A stretch of 64,000 nucleotides of DNA from Microstegium vimineum. Lineage: Eukaryota > Streptophyta > Magnoliopsida > Poales > Poaceae. Shown piece after piece: positions 21,798-32,829 of the stretch (positions within the stretch are counted from its first letter, which is position 1; each line of letters opens with the position of its first letter). The DNA lies in the NCBI GenBank assembly GCA_022036555.1, contig CM039123.1:15102326-15166325 (forward strand), given 5' to 3'. The position numbers and the translations under genes are program-made. The notes under the pieces are model-generated. The model saw only the letters and a list, made by a program, of their open reading frames with translations, did not search any database and was not told where the DNA came from.

Positions 21798-22418
21798 TAA
21801 GGCTGAACAAAAAGCTCGTGGCTCGGTAGCTTGGTCGACTCGACTCGTTTATATTTTTCAACGAGCTAAGCCAACACTTTAGCTCGTTTAGTTAATGAGC
21901 CAGCTCGTGAACCGGCTCGAGCTGGCTCGTGAGTCTAATGAGGTAAAGTTATTGACCTTAAACTTTATTAGTTTTATGAGACTTCATGTTTTATATTTTG
22001 AAATTAGCTGATTATTAGACTTTGACTTTATAAATTATTATTAGACTTTGACTTTATAAATTTAAGATTATATAATTTTATTGTTTTTAAATGGATGTAT
22101 GGATAATCAATAACTGATTATGGATACATTATATATGATATAAAGTATGGATAATATATGTATAGTGTACTACTATAATATATTGATACATACTAATTTT
22201 TATTTGATTGAAGACTCATGAATAAATAAATTTTACATTATTATTATTCTCAAAATTTTAAAAAATATTTTTTTTCGTCTAGCTCGCGAGCCTAACGAAC
22301 CAGCTCGAGCTCGTAAACGAGCCGAGCCGAGCTGGCTTCATAGCTCGCTATCTTAGCGAGCCAGAACGAGCCGAGCCCTAACGAGCCAAGCCCGAGCTGG
22401 CTCGTTAGGCCAGCCTTA
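21798..22418. mobile_element. hAT-type non-autonomous element with AGCTCG subterminal arrays
   Basis: Ends TAAGGCTG / CAGCCTTA, flanked by perfect 8-bp copies GTTGTAAT at 21790-21797 and 22419-22426. Both subterminal regions (about 21815-21940 and 22275-22410) are dense in AGCTCG/CGAGCT and GAGCC words; the centre is AT-rich without ORFs. It splits LINE A between the post-RT and RNase H parts. Length and 8-bp duplication point to hAT. Confidence 0.9.
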
Positions 22419-22426
22419 GTTGTAAT

Positions 22427-23177
22427 GCAGCATCTGAATAGCATCTTGGTCCTTGCAATCGTGTCGGTGTGTGTAATCTGTAGAGAGGAGGTGCTGGTAG
22501 TGGAATAGTGTACTGTTGTCTATCTTGTAGATGCATTTATTTGTGTGCCTGCATTTTGAGATGGCATACCTATTTTGGTCATGTATGTGCCTAGTAGTCC
22601 CTCGAGTACCTGCATTTTGAGATGGTATACCTTGACTTGTTTCTTGTCCTCTATGCGTCTGTATTCCATCACCCTGTGCTTGTTGTAATTGGTCGTCGTC
22701 CTGCATGAGATATTTTGTTGTAGCTGCAATGTCAGCCTGAGCTATAGTATGAACCTGAAAAACAGCCCATGTTTTGTTGTTGAATCTAAGATCATTTCTA
22801 GCCTCCCATGTCCCATAAAGTGGTTAGGATGTTGAGCATCCGTTCATTAGTGATTAGAGCATGAATAATTAGAGATAAAATTTCCTGTACTCCATCCTGT
22901 TCCTGGGGAAAAGCAGAGGTGCAGAGAGGATTTGTAGCTGAAAACCAAACAGCTCTGGCAAAAGTATAGTGAAAAAAGAGGTAGTGTCATTTTCTATTAA
23001 ACCACAAAGAGCACAATTTATATTAATTTTATCAGTGTATCTAGATTGGCAGATGTCATTCCATGATCTGAAATGGAAGGGAGTGGTGTGGGAGTCTTCC
23101 TGGATACCAGCCCACCAGAACCTCCTGATTATAGTGGTCATCTTTTCAATGAATTTTTTTGAGAAAAGCACAGTAGT
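22427..23177 (-). pseudogene. LINE A post-RT (zf-RVT) region
   Basis: From 23177 downward the reading LFSKKFIEKMTTIIRRFWW joins the RT part beyond the solo LTR; the same words occur in LINE B. Further on comes CALCGLIENDTTSFF, a zf-RVT-type word. The remainder to 22427 is broken by stops and ends where the hAT MITE lies. Confidence 0.75.
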
Positions 23178-24790
23178 TGTTGATATTTCTTAGCGACATA
23201 CTAAAAATAGAGATAAATCTTCATCCTTAGCAAGGCACCAGAAATGCAGAAGTCACCTTCTAACATCACTTAACACTAAGTTGTCATCCCTAGCATGATA
23301 TCAGAAAATGTTAAAATAATCTACACTTGACAGTTCATAAAATAATTCTATAGAATATATTCGCAAGCGCATAGATAATTCTCCTATTGTAGCATTTCAC
23401 ATGGTGAGATTCTCCGAGTATCGTTGATTTGTTTATGCCAAAATGAAAATTTTCAATTAATTGTAGGAATTAAACAGGGATAGAAAAGGAAACTTAAATG
23501 TATATAGTTTAGACTATAAATGTGCAGACCTAAGATTAGACCAACCTTTCTAATGCTTTAGCAGGGGTAAGTCATGTCAAGATAAATAAATAAATAAATA
23601 TGATAATAAAGGTATAAGATAAATGGTATTCCAGAGATAAAAATAGAGACTCACTAATAAAATAGTCAGGCAACTCGAGATTCGGCTAGAGTAAAAAAAT
23701 CCTAAGTAATTACCAAATAAAAAGGAACTAAGCACACCGTACCTAAATACCCTCATCTATAGCATAACTGACTCAGAAAACATCATAAGGAGCATCAACT
23801 AGGGAGGCTATTAAGACGGAACCGTCACCTCTGTTGCGACCGCGCTCTGCCAAGTCTATGTGCTTAGGGTGGACTACAGAGGAATCAACGCAGCTATAAG
23901 AGTCACCTACGCGAACTATCACATGACACGGCACATTAGGAGACATCCGTAGGTACATATAATATCTAGGCACCACGCCTACATAATACATACCACCTAA
24001 CCCACTCAAGAATTGAATTAGGCGTTTTACGATCTTATAAAGATAATCATCACCATTCATAACTATATCTAATATACAAATAGAATAAACTAAGCACTCA
24101 ATAAGTAGCAATATAATAATGAACTATAAAGTCATAATGAGCTACAAGATAATTACCGATCTCCAGGCAACGAATCTAGAATCCCGAGCGTAACGCCCAA
24201 CTCCACTTGAACCTTGCTAGCTACCTATCTAATAACTTGAAGCACTAGAGTTCTAATCTAATCTCTGGAAATCCTAAATCTATTCTATTCTTGAATTGGC
24301 TCTGACTTGACCTGGATCAGTTGAATTATTCTGATTGCCTCCTGGGGGGTATAAGGCTCTATTTATAGTCCGATGGGATGCGCGACAGCCATTGGATCAA
24401 AACGACTTAAGGTAGGGCTCAGATTAATCTTCAAATGCGGTGGAGGAATCTTCCAAAAGACGGTGGCCAATGGGCCCAGGGGGGTGCCGCCCAGCCCCAC
24501 CCCATGTTGGCCGACCCCACATGGTGGGGTCTGGGGCCCCGCTTCGCTCTGGTGTCTACGACATCCTCCGTGAGTTGATTGACAACTATATCTCTGTGGG
24601 ATTTATTCGATATCTTCTCTGATTTGATTCTCTTTATCGCTCTTTTCTGAAAGAGTCCCTGAAAAATAATGAAACATCAAAACTCGTGGAATTTGTTAGA
24701 TAAAGCCCTATATTTCTAGATTTTATATGTGATTTCTCCATTTATTATGTTTATAATTGCATTAAAAGTTGACGCTAACGACCGTCAACA
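23178..24790 (-). mobile_element. Solo LTR in LINE A, related to the one at 2613-3841
   Basis: Begins TGTTGATATTTC and ends GACCGTCAACA; LINE A reads through once it is removed. On the minus strand CTATAAATAG (about 24370-24361) is followed by leader-like sequence. The words before the end (CATCAAAACTCGTGGAATT, and CTATATTTCTAG) match the reverse complement of the start of the solo LTR at 2613. The flanking 5-mers GTAGT and GTGTC agree only partly, so the target duplication seems mutated. No coding region. Confidence 0.75.
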
Positions 24791-26189
24791 GTGTCCATAT
24801 AGTAGATGGGAATAGAGGCAAGAACCGATTTGATGTAGGTGAGACGACCAGCGTGATTCAATTTGTTGGCCTTGATAGTTGTTAGTTTAGCCTGGAATTT
24901 GTTGATAATGAAATCATAAGCTTTGGAGCGATCACAGTGATTGAAAATGAGGGGATGCCCAAGGTGAATGGTATTTGGGTGGAGGTCAGGCATGGGAAAA
25001 ACATTTTTGATAGCTTGCTTATTGATATCATCAACATGCTTACTGAAAAGAATTGCAAACTTAGAGAGGTTGAGAGTTTGTCCAGAGGCCGTGCAGAAAT
25101 GTTGAAGGATCATGTTGATAGCAGAAGCTTCAGCAGCGTTCGCTTGACCACAGATAAGAAGATCATCTGCGAATAAGAGAGAGTGAATTTGGGGGCTGCT
25201 AGGTCATAGCCTGATGCCAGCGATACTACTGTTGTGAACAACATGCTGTAAGCGAGTGGATAATTCATTCAAAGCCAGAACGAAGAGATAGGGCAAGAGA
25301 GGACACCCTTGCTGGATACCACGCTGAGGATGAATGGCATCAGTGTAGTCGCCATTTATTAAGACGGAGAGGGTGGTGCTAGAGATACAGGCATAAATCA
25401 AGTCAATGAAGTGATCTTGGAAGCCATGACGACGAAGAGCAGAGACAATGAAGTGCCATTCTATGCAATTGAAAGCCTTAGCCAGATCAAGTTTAAGAAG
25501 GAAGGCTTTCTGTTTCCAACTAGTGAGATTGAAGGAGTGGGTGACTTCTTGAGGAATGATGATGTTGGTGGCAATGTGCCTGCCTTTCACAAAAGCAGCT
25601 TGAGTTGGGTGAATGATGTGAGGGAGATGTTGTTTTAGTCGATTAGCAAGGGATTTGGCAATGATTTTGTAGCTGACGTTGCAAAGATTAATAGGATGAA
25701 AATCTCTTAGTGATTCAGGGGCGTTCTTTTAGGGATAAGAGTAATGAAAGTGGCATTGATATCAGGTGGAAGGTGGGCAGAGCAGTAGAATTCTTTTACC
25801 AATTGGTGCACATCCTGCTCGCTCCAGCTCCATGTGGCCTTATAGAATGCTGCATTGAGTCCGTCAGGTCCAGGTGCTGCGTTGCTTCTCATGTCTTTGA
25901 TGATAGCATGTAATTCATGAAAGTCTAGAATAGATAATGTAAAATCATTATTGACACTAGTTTGATTAGATGCACTATCCTGTTGGTTTTGTGCCACATC
26001 ATTTTGTATATCCTGCAAGGAGGAAACATTAATCATAACCTGATTGGTCGTGTTGTGGTTTTGTCCCTGAGCTGTGTCTTGTCCTGTGTCCTGCAAGTTA
26101 TTTGAAGTGAAAAGTTTTGTAAAGTAGTTAGTTAGAGTTTGAGCTAGCTGCTGAGGGGTAGTGCTCTCAGTGCCATTCGGATTTTGCAA
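24791..26189 (-). pseudogene. LINE A reverse transcriptase
   Basis: RT of L1 type: NAAPGPDGLNAAFYK (about 25880), LLKLDLAKAFN (about 25495), GIQQGCPLLPYLF (about 25300), FADDLL (about 25170-25155), then LSKFAILFSKH and LNHAGRLTYIKSVL up to the solo LTR at 24790. The aspartates of the active site are kept. Several frame changes (near 25720, 25200) break the ORF. The reading continues beyond the solo LTR at 23177. Confidence 0.85.
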
Positions 26190-26441
26190 GTGGGTTATGC
26201 GGTTGCGACGGTTCCTTTTAATAATAACTTGGTGGAAGAAGGAAGTGTTCCTATCACCTTTGATGATCTAGGTCTTCTTGTATCTTTGTCTGTGGAAGGT
26301 TTCTTGTTTATTGAGGATGATCTGATGATGGTGAACTAGATCTTGCTGGATGCCTTGGTTTTGTAGGTGGGGTGGTTGGGATTGCTGGTGAAGAAGATGA
26401 TCTATATTTTGGAGCTGGTCAGAAAGTTTGGGTTTATTTCG

Positions 26442-27225
26442 TCACCATCGCTTGAGGTCAGATGCCAGATATTTGGTTTTCTGATGGAAGGGACGCATAC
26501 TAGATTTCAGCCATCTTTGCTTCGCAATGTGCTGAATCCACCAATTTTCAAATTTAAAAGTTCTGTTAGTTTTATAGCGCGTAGAACTTAGAACCGCGAG
26601 GATGGGAGCATGGTCGCTTGACATCATCGGAAGATGATAGAATGTAGTGGTAGGGAAATCTGTACACCATTCTGCATTTGCTAAACATCGATCCAAATGC
26701 TCAAAAGTGGGATTAGAGTTGAAGCACTTATTAGTCTAGGTGTAAGCTGGTCCATTATATCCCAAGTCAAACATGCCACAATTTATAACCATACAACAAA
26801 AATCAGATATACGTCTAGCATGTGCTGGTCTAGGCCCCAACTTTTCATTAGCATTCATAATATTAGTCAAGTCTCCCATGTAGAACATTGGCAAGCCCGG
26901 ATATGTTACAACAAAAGCTTGCACTTGCTTCAAGATACTAGTGGTGTTTTGGTGATGTGGATCACCATACATGCAAACTAACCCAAAGTTTTTCATGGAT
27001 TGCTTATGTACACACAAAGCAAGGATGACATTATTTGTATCGGTTACTACATCTATGTCTACTTCTTGTTTCCAGAGGAGCCAAAGCCCACCCGATAGGC
27101 CTTGAGCTAGAACAACATAAGTGTGATCATCATTAAAATGGTTCTGAATTGCAGTGTTTGTGATTTTTGAGTTTCTGGTTTCTGATTTAAAAATTACTTG
27201 TGCTTTAGTCGATGCGATGAGACGG
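26442..27225 (-). pseudogene. LINE A endonuclease domain
   Basis: Endonuclease/exonuclease/phosphatase-type N-terminal part of LINE ORF2. It reads HRLIASTKAQVIF near 27220, GGLWLLWK, FGLVCMYGDPHH, FYMGDLTNIMNANEK, and in another frame MSSDHAPILAVL at about 26620. The start is missing because copia element B interrupts it at 27226. The change of frame near 26740-26700 and later stops make it non-functional. Confidence 0.8.
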
Positions 27226-27659
27226 TGAAGAATCATGGCCCTAATGGTTTCGGTGATTAATGACAATAAGGGATTATTATGGCTAATGTGTGTTATGCAG
27301 AGGCTATGTGTAGCTTAGCCAGAGTGATCAACATGAATGGGCATCAATGGTTATCACTTAGCCCCCAAGATGGATATCGTTTCGGATCTCAAAGATGACA
27401 TGATGAAGACCCTAGCATGATAGGCTAAGTGCCATAAGGTGATGAAGGGCACTTAGAATTAGATAGGGCTTTATTTGATCTTTGATCGTACTATCAAGGG
27501 GGGTCTAGATGATTAGCTTGACTTAGGAGAGCTTCATGACTTAGGTGTGGTGCACACTTGACTTCCTTAGCTCTAAGCAAGCCTATGGTGACTATAAGAT
27601 AGCCTAGAGCAACTTCCATATTTATCGCGACGAAAACCGAAGTTGAGAGAGCCAGTTTC

Positions 27660-27950
27660 TGGGCGTCGGACGCTAAGGTCCGAGGCGCCGGACGCTGTCT
27701 GGCGCGCCAGACGCTGGCACCGGACGCTGACGTATGCTGACGCAGCGTCCGTCGAGCCAGCAGAGAGCTCCAGAGACAACCAGTTTGCAACGGATGCGTC
27801 TGTCGCATGGGCGTCGGACGCTCGCGAGCGTCTGCGAATATTTTCCCAGAAACCCGAGAGCAGCCAGTTGGCGCCGGACGCTGAGGCTCAGCGTCCGTCG
27901 CCAATCGACGGAGCCTCCGTCGCCTAGCGATGGAGCGTTCGTTGCCAACT
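27660..27950. repeat. Palindromic GGACGC/GCGTCC array in LTR B
   Basis: Irregular array of words such as GCGTCGGACGCT, GGCGCCGGACGCTG and AGCGTCCGTCGC, partly facing each other so that local hairpins are possible. It lies upstream of the LTR TATA box. The same kind of array returns at about 34880-35220 inside the element. Confidence 0.8.
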
Positions 27951-27993
27951 TAAAATGTTTGTTTTTCTCAGCCCAAGAGCTAAGTGTGTGGGG

Positions 27994-28003
27994 GCTATAA
28001 ATA
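27994..28003 (+). promoter_or_regulatory. TATA box of LTR B
   Basis: CTATAAATAG lies after the palindromic array and before the long leader-like part of the LTR. LTR A has GGGTATATATACC at the matching place (about 5275-5287). Confidence 0.65.
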
Positions 28004-28707
28004 GCTTACCTCTTTCTCTCCCACCTTGCCTTTGCTCATTTGGTTTGCAGAGTTCTTTGAGAAGATTGGGAAGAGAGCAAGAGCCCTAGAGAGAGGGAGT
28101 GATTTGCGAATCCATCCTCCTTTCTCTCCTCTAGTTCATCCAAGAGTTCAAGTGTGCATCCACTCTAGTTGTGAAGCTTGAGTGAGTCAAGTGAAGATCA
28201 AGGCTTGTTACTCTTGGTGATTGACATCACCTAGACGGTCCGGTGGTGCTTGGGAGGAAGGTGATCACCGGAGGATTGTCGGCTGCCCTTCTCCATCGAC
28301 TTGTGATCGGTTGTGGGTGGTTCACCGAGCTGGAGTGGCGAAGAACCAGCCCGTAGAGAGCACTCATCCTTTGCGCGGGATTGAGGGGGAGCAATACCTT
28401 GCGAGGTGCTCCAACGAGGACTAGGGTGGAGTGTCGACTCCTCAATACCTCGGCAAAATATCGCCGTGTCAAGAATCTCTTTCCCTAGCTCTTTCATACC
28501 GCATTACATTCTGCACTTGTTCTTCAATTCATACTAGAATTGTGTAGGGTGTTTTTCACTTTCCTTGGCTTGCTACCGCTTTCATAGTCTAAGGCACACG
28601 AATCGTTAGGCACGGGGTGATTGGCACTTGATAGAATTTCATATTTGCTTTAAAATTTTGAAATAAGCCCAATTCACCCCCCTCTTGGGCATCTTGATCC
28701 TTTCAAT

Positions 28708-28719
28708 TGGTACCAGAGC
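28708..28719 (+). promoter_or_regulatory. Primer binding site of element B
   Basis: TGGTACCAGAGC, complementary to the 3' end of initiator Met-tRNA except for one base compared with TGGTATCAGAGC; 2 bases after the LTR end. Confidence 0.88.
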
Positions 28720-28757
28720 CTTGTTGTCCTAAATTAGGCTTCATCGCCTAGAGCAAG

Positions 28758-31093
28758 ATGTCCCATGGGGATGAACCGCCACCCATGTTTGATGGGGATG
28801 ATTTTCCTTATTGGAAAGTGCGGATGAAGGCCTATCTTGAGGCCGTGGATATCGGTGTGCACAAAGCTGCTACCATAGGTGGCACCGTGTTTGCCGAGGA
28901 TCCCTTCTTTGAGAAGAACAATGCCAAGGCAAAGAACATTCTTTTCCGTGGCATTGACAAGGATGTGTTCAACCGTGTGCGGAATTGCAAAACCGCATAC
29001 GATGTTTGGACAAACATTTGTGCGCTACACGAAGGGACCAAATGTGAGCGTGAGGAACGCTACCATTTGGTCATGGCTAAGTTGAACTCCTTTGCTATGC
29101 TTGCTCATGAGAATGCAAATGAAATGTACTCACGTCTCAATATTCTTGTAGAGGAGTTGAATGGACTTGGGCTCACCCAAATGCAACCCGCCGATATGGT
29201 GCGCAAGATTCTTTGTGTCTTGCCGATTGACAAGTATGGTCACATCATCACCGTTCTTCACCAAGGGGATCTCTCCACTTCTACACCAACACAAGTGTTG
29301 GGCAAGATCAATGCTCATGAGATGTGCATGAAGATCGGTGATGGCGGTTCTTCATCCTCCTCCAAGAAGAAAGACAAAGAGAAAGAGGAGAAGAAAGACT
29401 TGGCCCTCAAAGCTTCCACCAAAGAGAAGTGCAAGATCCAATTGGTGGTTGAGGACTCAAGTGATGAAGATGATGAAGACAACATCGTCTCATGGTGAAG
29501 AAGACCACCAAGATGTTGAAGAGGCTAAACAAGAATGGAGTCAAGTTTGACTCAAAGAAGAAGAAATTCTTCACAAGCTCTTCAAGGAAGTCAATCTCCC
29601 AAATGAAGTGCTACAATTGTGGCATTCTTGGTCATCTAGCTCATACATGCACCAAAGAGAAGAAAGACAAGTTCAAGAACAAGAAGTTCAAGAACTACAA
29701 GAACAAGAAGGGTGCACAAGATGACTCAAGTGAAGATGACAAGAAGGAAGATAAGCCCTACAATAAGAAGAACTTCAACTCCCACAAGAAGAAGAAGGAT
29801 GGCAAGGCTTACATTCTTGGTGATTGGCTTACCGACATTGAGGACTCAAGTGACTCCTCCGATGATGAGAGTGAAGAAGAGAAGGTGGCCGCATTGGTGA
29901 TTGGTTCTTCTACTCCACCGCCACCTCCTTCTTCATCATCGGGCTCATCCTCTACACACCTATGCCTCATGGCTAAAGGTGACAAGAAGGTACAAAAAGA
30001 GGATGATGGTGATGTTTTCTCTAGTGATGAGAGTGATGATGAAGAAGCGCCTCCTTATGATGAACTAATTAAAATTTGCAACAAATACTCGGACATCATA
30101 AGGAAGTACAAAGCTAAAAATGACAAACTTCTTGTGATACAAGAAAACTTGCATGCTAAGCTTGATGCCTTGTCTAGTGCTAATGATGTTTTGAAGCTTG
30201 AGACTAACACTCTCACATCTAGCACTAGGGAGCTCAAAGCCTCTCTTAAGCAAGCTAATGAGAAACATGATAAGATTGAGAGGTCAACACAAGAGCTCCA
30301 AACAAGGTATAACTTGCTAAAAGATGACTACAACCAAGTGAAAAATGAACATGGCACACTTGTGGTAGCTAATGGATTGCTTACACATGATCTTGCTACA
30401 CATGTTGCTATTAACCCGGTTGTTAAGTGTGATAGTGCTACTTCTTGTGAGGACTTGCTTGATGAAGTTGCTAGTGAGCAAAAAGCTAAGTGCAAGGGCA
30501 AGAAGATAATTGAAGCCGACAAGTATGATGACTATGTGAAGATGAGGGAAGAGAACTCAAAGCTGAAGGAAGAGCTAATCAACCTCAAGGCAAACAAGCT
30601 CTTCACTATCAAGTCGGCCAAGGAAGATGACAAGGATGCCTCTACCTTGATCAACACACTTAGAGAAGAAAATGCAAAGCTCAAGAATGAGAAGATCAAG
30701 CTAGCAAGTGGTTTGGAGAAGTTCACCAAGGGCCACAACCTCCAAAGTGAGCTCTTGATGAACACCGTGATGAAGAATGACAAGATGGGCATTGGGTTCA
30801 AGGAGAACCAAGTGATGAAGGCCAAGGTCAAGATTGAAGCAAAGAATTACTACAAGAACAAGTACAATGGCTACAATCAAGACAAGACAAAGCCCAAGCC
30901 TAGAAGATGCTTTGGATGTGGACAAGTTGGTCAGCTTGAGTTCCAATGCAAGACACCACCTCCCAAGACCTTGCCCAAGCACACAAGGCCATTTGCTCAT
31001 GATGCACACTTTGTCATCAACAAGGATTCCAAGGGTAGACCTTTAGTGGTGTTTCTTGGTCCACCCATGAAGAACAAGCCTAAAGTGTTGTAG
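28758..31093 (+). pseudogene. Ty1-copia gag (element B), one frameshift
   Basis: Gag starts at ATG 28758 (MFDGDDFPYWKV-type N-terminus). The first frame ends at 29498, and from 29492 the homologous reading goes on in another frame to 31093, so one base is lost or gained at about 29485. The second part has a CCHC knuckle (CYNCGILGHLAHTC, about 29609-29650), Lys-rich and acidic tracts, a long coiled coil (about 30050-30850) and a second knuckle-like motif CFGCGQVGQLEFQC (about 30909-30950) in which the histidine place holds glutamine. A large coiled-coil gag is characteristic of the SIRE lineage. Confidence 0.88.
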
Positions 31094-31450
31094 GTTGCTA
31101 AGGAGTTGGTTGACAAGTCTATGGGTCCCCGCAATGTGTGGGTTCCCAAACAACAAGCTTAACTTCAAGTTGCTTGTGTGTAGGTGAACTACAAGACCAA
31201 TGGTAGTCATTGGGTAATTGATAGTGGTTGCACTCAACATATGACCGGCGACCCTCGGATGTTCACCACACTTGATGAGGATTGTGCAAATCAAGACAAG
31301 ATTATATTTGGGGGCAATTCAAAGGAAAAAGTTCAAGGGCTTGGCAAAGTGGCAATCTCCAATGATCAATCAATCTCAAATGTCTTGTTAGTGCAATCTT
31401 TGAGCTTCAACTTGCTATCGGTTGGTCAACTTTGTGATCTCGGATTCTAA
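31094..31450 (+). pseudogene. Copia aspartic protease (element B)
   Basis: The reading HWVIDSGCTQHMTGD (from about 31208) holds the DSG active site of copia protease, followed by FGGNSKEKVQGLGK and NLLSVGQLCDLGF. A stop at 31091-31093 and two more near 31160-31182 part it from gag, and another stop follows at 31450. Confidence 0.85.
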
Positions 31451-31499
31451 TGTCTCTTCACTCCAAATGAGGTAGTTGTGACCAAGATTTAAGATTGAT

Positions 31500-32790
31500 C
31501 ATTGATATTCAAGGGGTTTCGGCACAACAATCTCTATCTAGTGGACTTCACCTCAAATGAAGCTAGTTTGCAAACATGTCTATTCTCCAAGAGTTCGTTG
31601 GGTTAGCTATGGCATAGAAGATTAACACATGTGGGCATGTCAACCTTGAAGAAGCTTGTCAAGAAGGAATTGGTTAGAGGGGTCAAGGATGTGGTGTTTG
31701 AGAAGCACAAACTTTGTAGTGCATGTCAAGCTGGCAAGCAAGTGGCAAACACTCATCCAACCAAAGCTTTTATGTCAACCTCAAGACTTCTAGAGCTTCT
31801 CCACATAGATCTATTTGGACCTACCACTTATGCTAGCCTTGGAGGCAATCTCTTTTGCTTGGTGGTAGTTGATGACTACTCTAGATACACTTTGGTATTC
31901 TTTCTTCAAGACAAGAGTGAGACACAAGGCATATTCAAGAAGTTTGCAACTAGAGCTCAAAATGAGTTTGATGTGAAGATCAAGAAGATTAGAAGTGACA
32001 ATGGGACCGAGTTTGTGAACACCAAGATTGAAGACTATTGTGATGAAGTTGGCATCAAGCATGAAGTGTCTGCCACATATACTCCACAACAAAATGGTGT
32101 AGTTGAGAGGAAGAACCAGACTCTCTAATCACTCTTGCTAGATCCATGCTTGATGAGTACAACACCCCCGAGAAGTTTTGGGCCAAAGCAATCAACACCG
32201 CATGCTATGCGGCCAACTGGCTATTTATCCAAAGGCTTCTCAAGAAGACCCCCTATGAGCTTGTGAATGGGAAGAAACCGGATATTTCATTCTTCCGGGT
32301 GTTTGGATGCAAAGTCTACATCTACAAGAAGCGCCAACACTTGGGGAAGTTTCAAAGGCGTTGTGACATTGGTTTCCTTATTGGTTATTAGCTTAAATCC
32401 AAGGCATACCGTGTATTTAACAAAGCCACCGACTTAGTTGAAGAAACGTATGACTTGGAGTTTGATGAAACTAATGGCCCTCAAGGAGCGCTTAAGAATC
32501 TTGATGATGTAGGTGATGAACCCTTGAGGGAGGCTATGAAGAATATGCCCTTTGATGCTATCAACCCACAAGAGGTGGAAGAAGGAGAAGATGGTGCAAA
32601 TCAAGAGCCTTCTCCACCCCGCACGCCTCAAGTTGAAGATCAAGTAAGGGAAGCAAATGAAGATTCCTTCATCCCTCAAGATCAAGCCGAGGCGGAAACT
32701 CAAAATGTTGAAGCACCACATCCCCTCCTCAAGAAACTACAAGAAGATCCACACCTATACTTCAAGCTCATCCATAAAAACTCATCATAG
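31500..32790 (+). pseudogene. Copia integrase (element B), interrupted
   Basis: GAG-pre-integrase part LTHVGMSTLKKLVKKEL with HKLCSACQAGK (about 31620-31740), then the core with HIDLFGP, RSDNGTEF and GVVERKN giving the D, D, E triad. The frame stops at 32128 and resumes at 32146 (FWAKAINTACYAANW, FRVFGCKVYIYKKR), stops at 32391, and the acidic C-terminal linker runs 32392-32790. Three breaks, so no working integrase. Confidence 0.87.
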
Positions 32791-32829
32791 GGAGTCCATC
32801 AAGGGGGGTAACAACTCGATCTAGACTTG

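Larger units (their letters stand above)
21246..27225 (-). mobile_element. L1-type LINE A, with nested insertions
   Basis: On the minus strand the order is endonuclease (about 27225-26442), reverse transcriptase (26189-24791), post-RT domain (23177-22427), RNase H (21789-21419), 3' UTR and poly-A (plus-strand poly-T near 21246-21253). A hAT MITE (21798-22418) and a solo LTR (23178-24790) sit inside it, and the 5' end is cut by the LTR of copia element B at 27226. Frames are broken in several places. It is related to LINE B at 40762-43833. Confidence 0.88.
27226..28705 (+). repeat. 5' LTR of copia element B
   Basis: Starts TGAAGAATCATGGCCC and ends GATCCTTTCA just before the primer site. It aligns with the reverse LTR at 4554-6150. 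An array of GCGTCGGACGCT / AGCGTCCGTCGC words lies at about 27660-27950. GGGGCTATAAATAGC at 27990-28004 is the likely TATA box. The left flank GACGG (27221-27225) would be one half of the target duplication. Confidence 0.85.
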
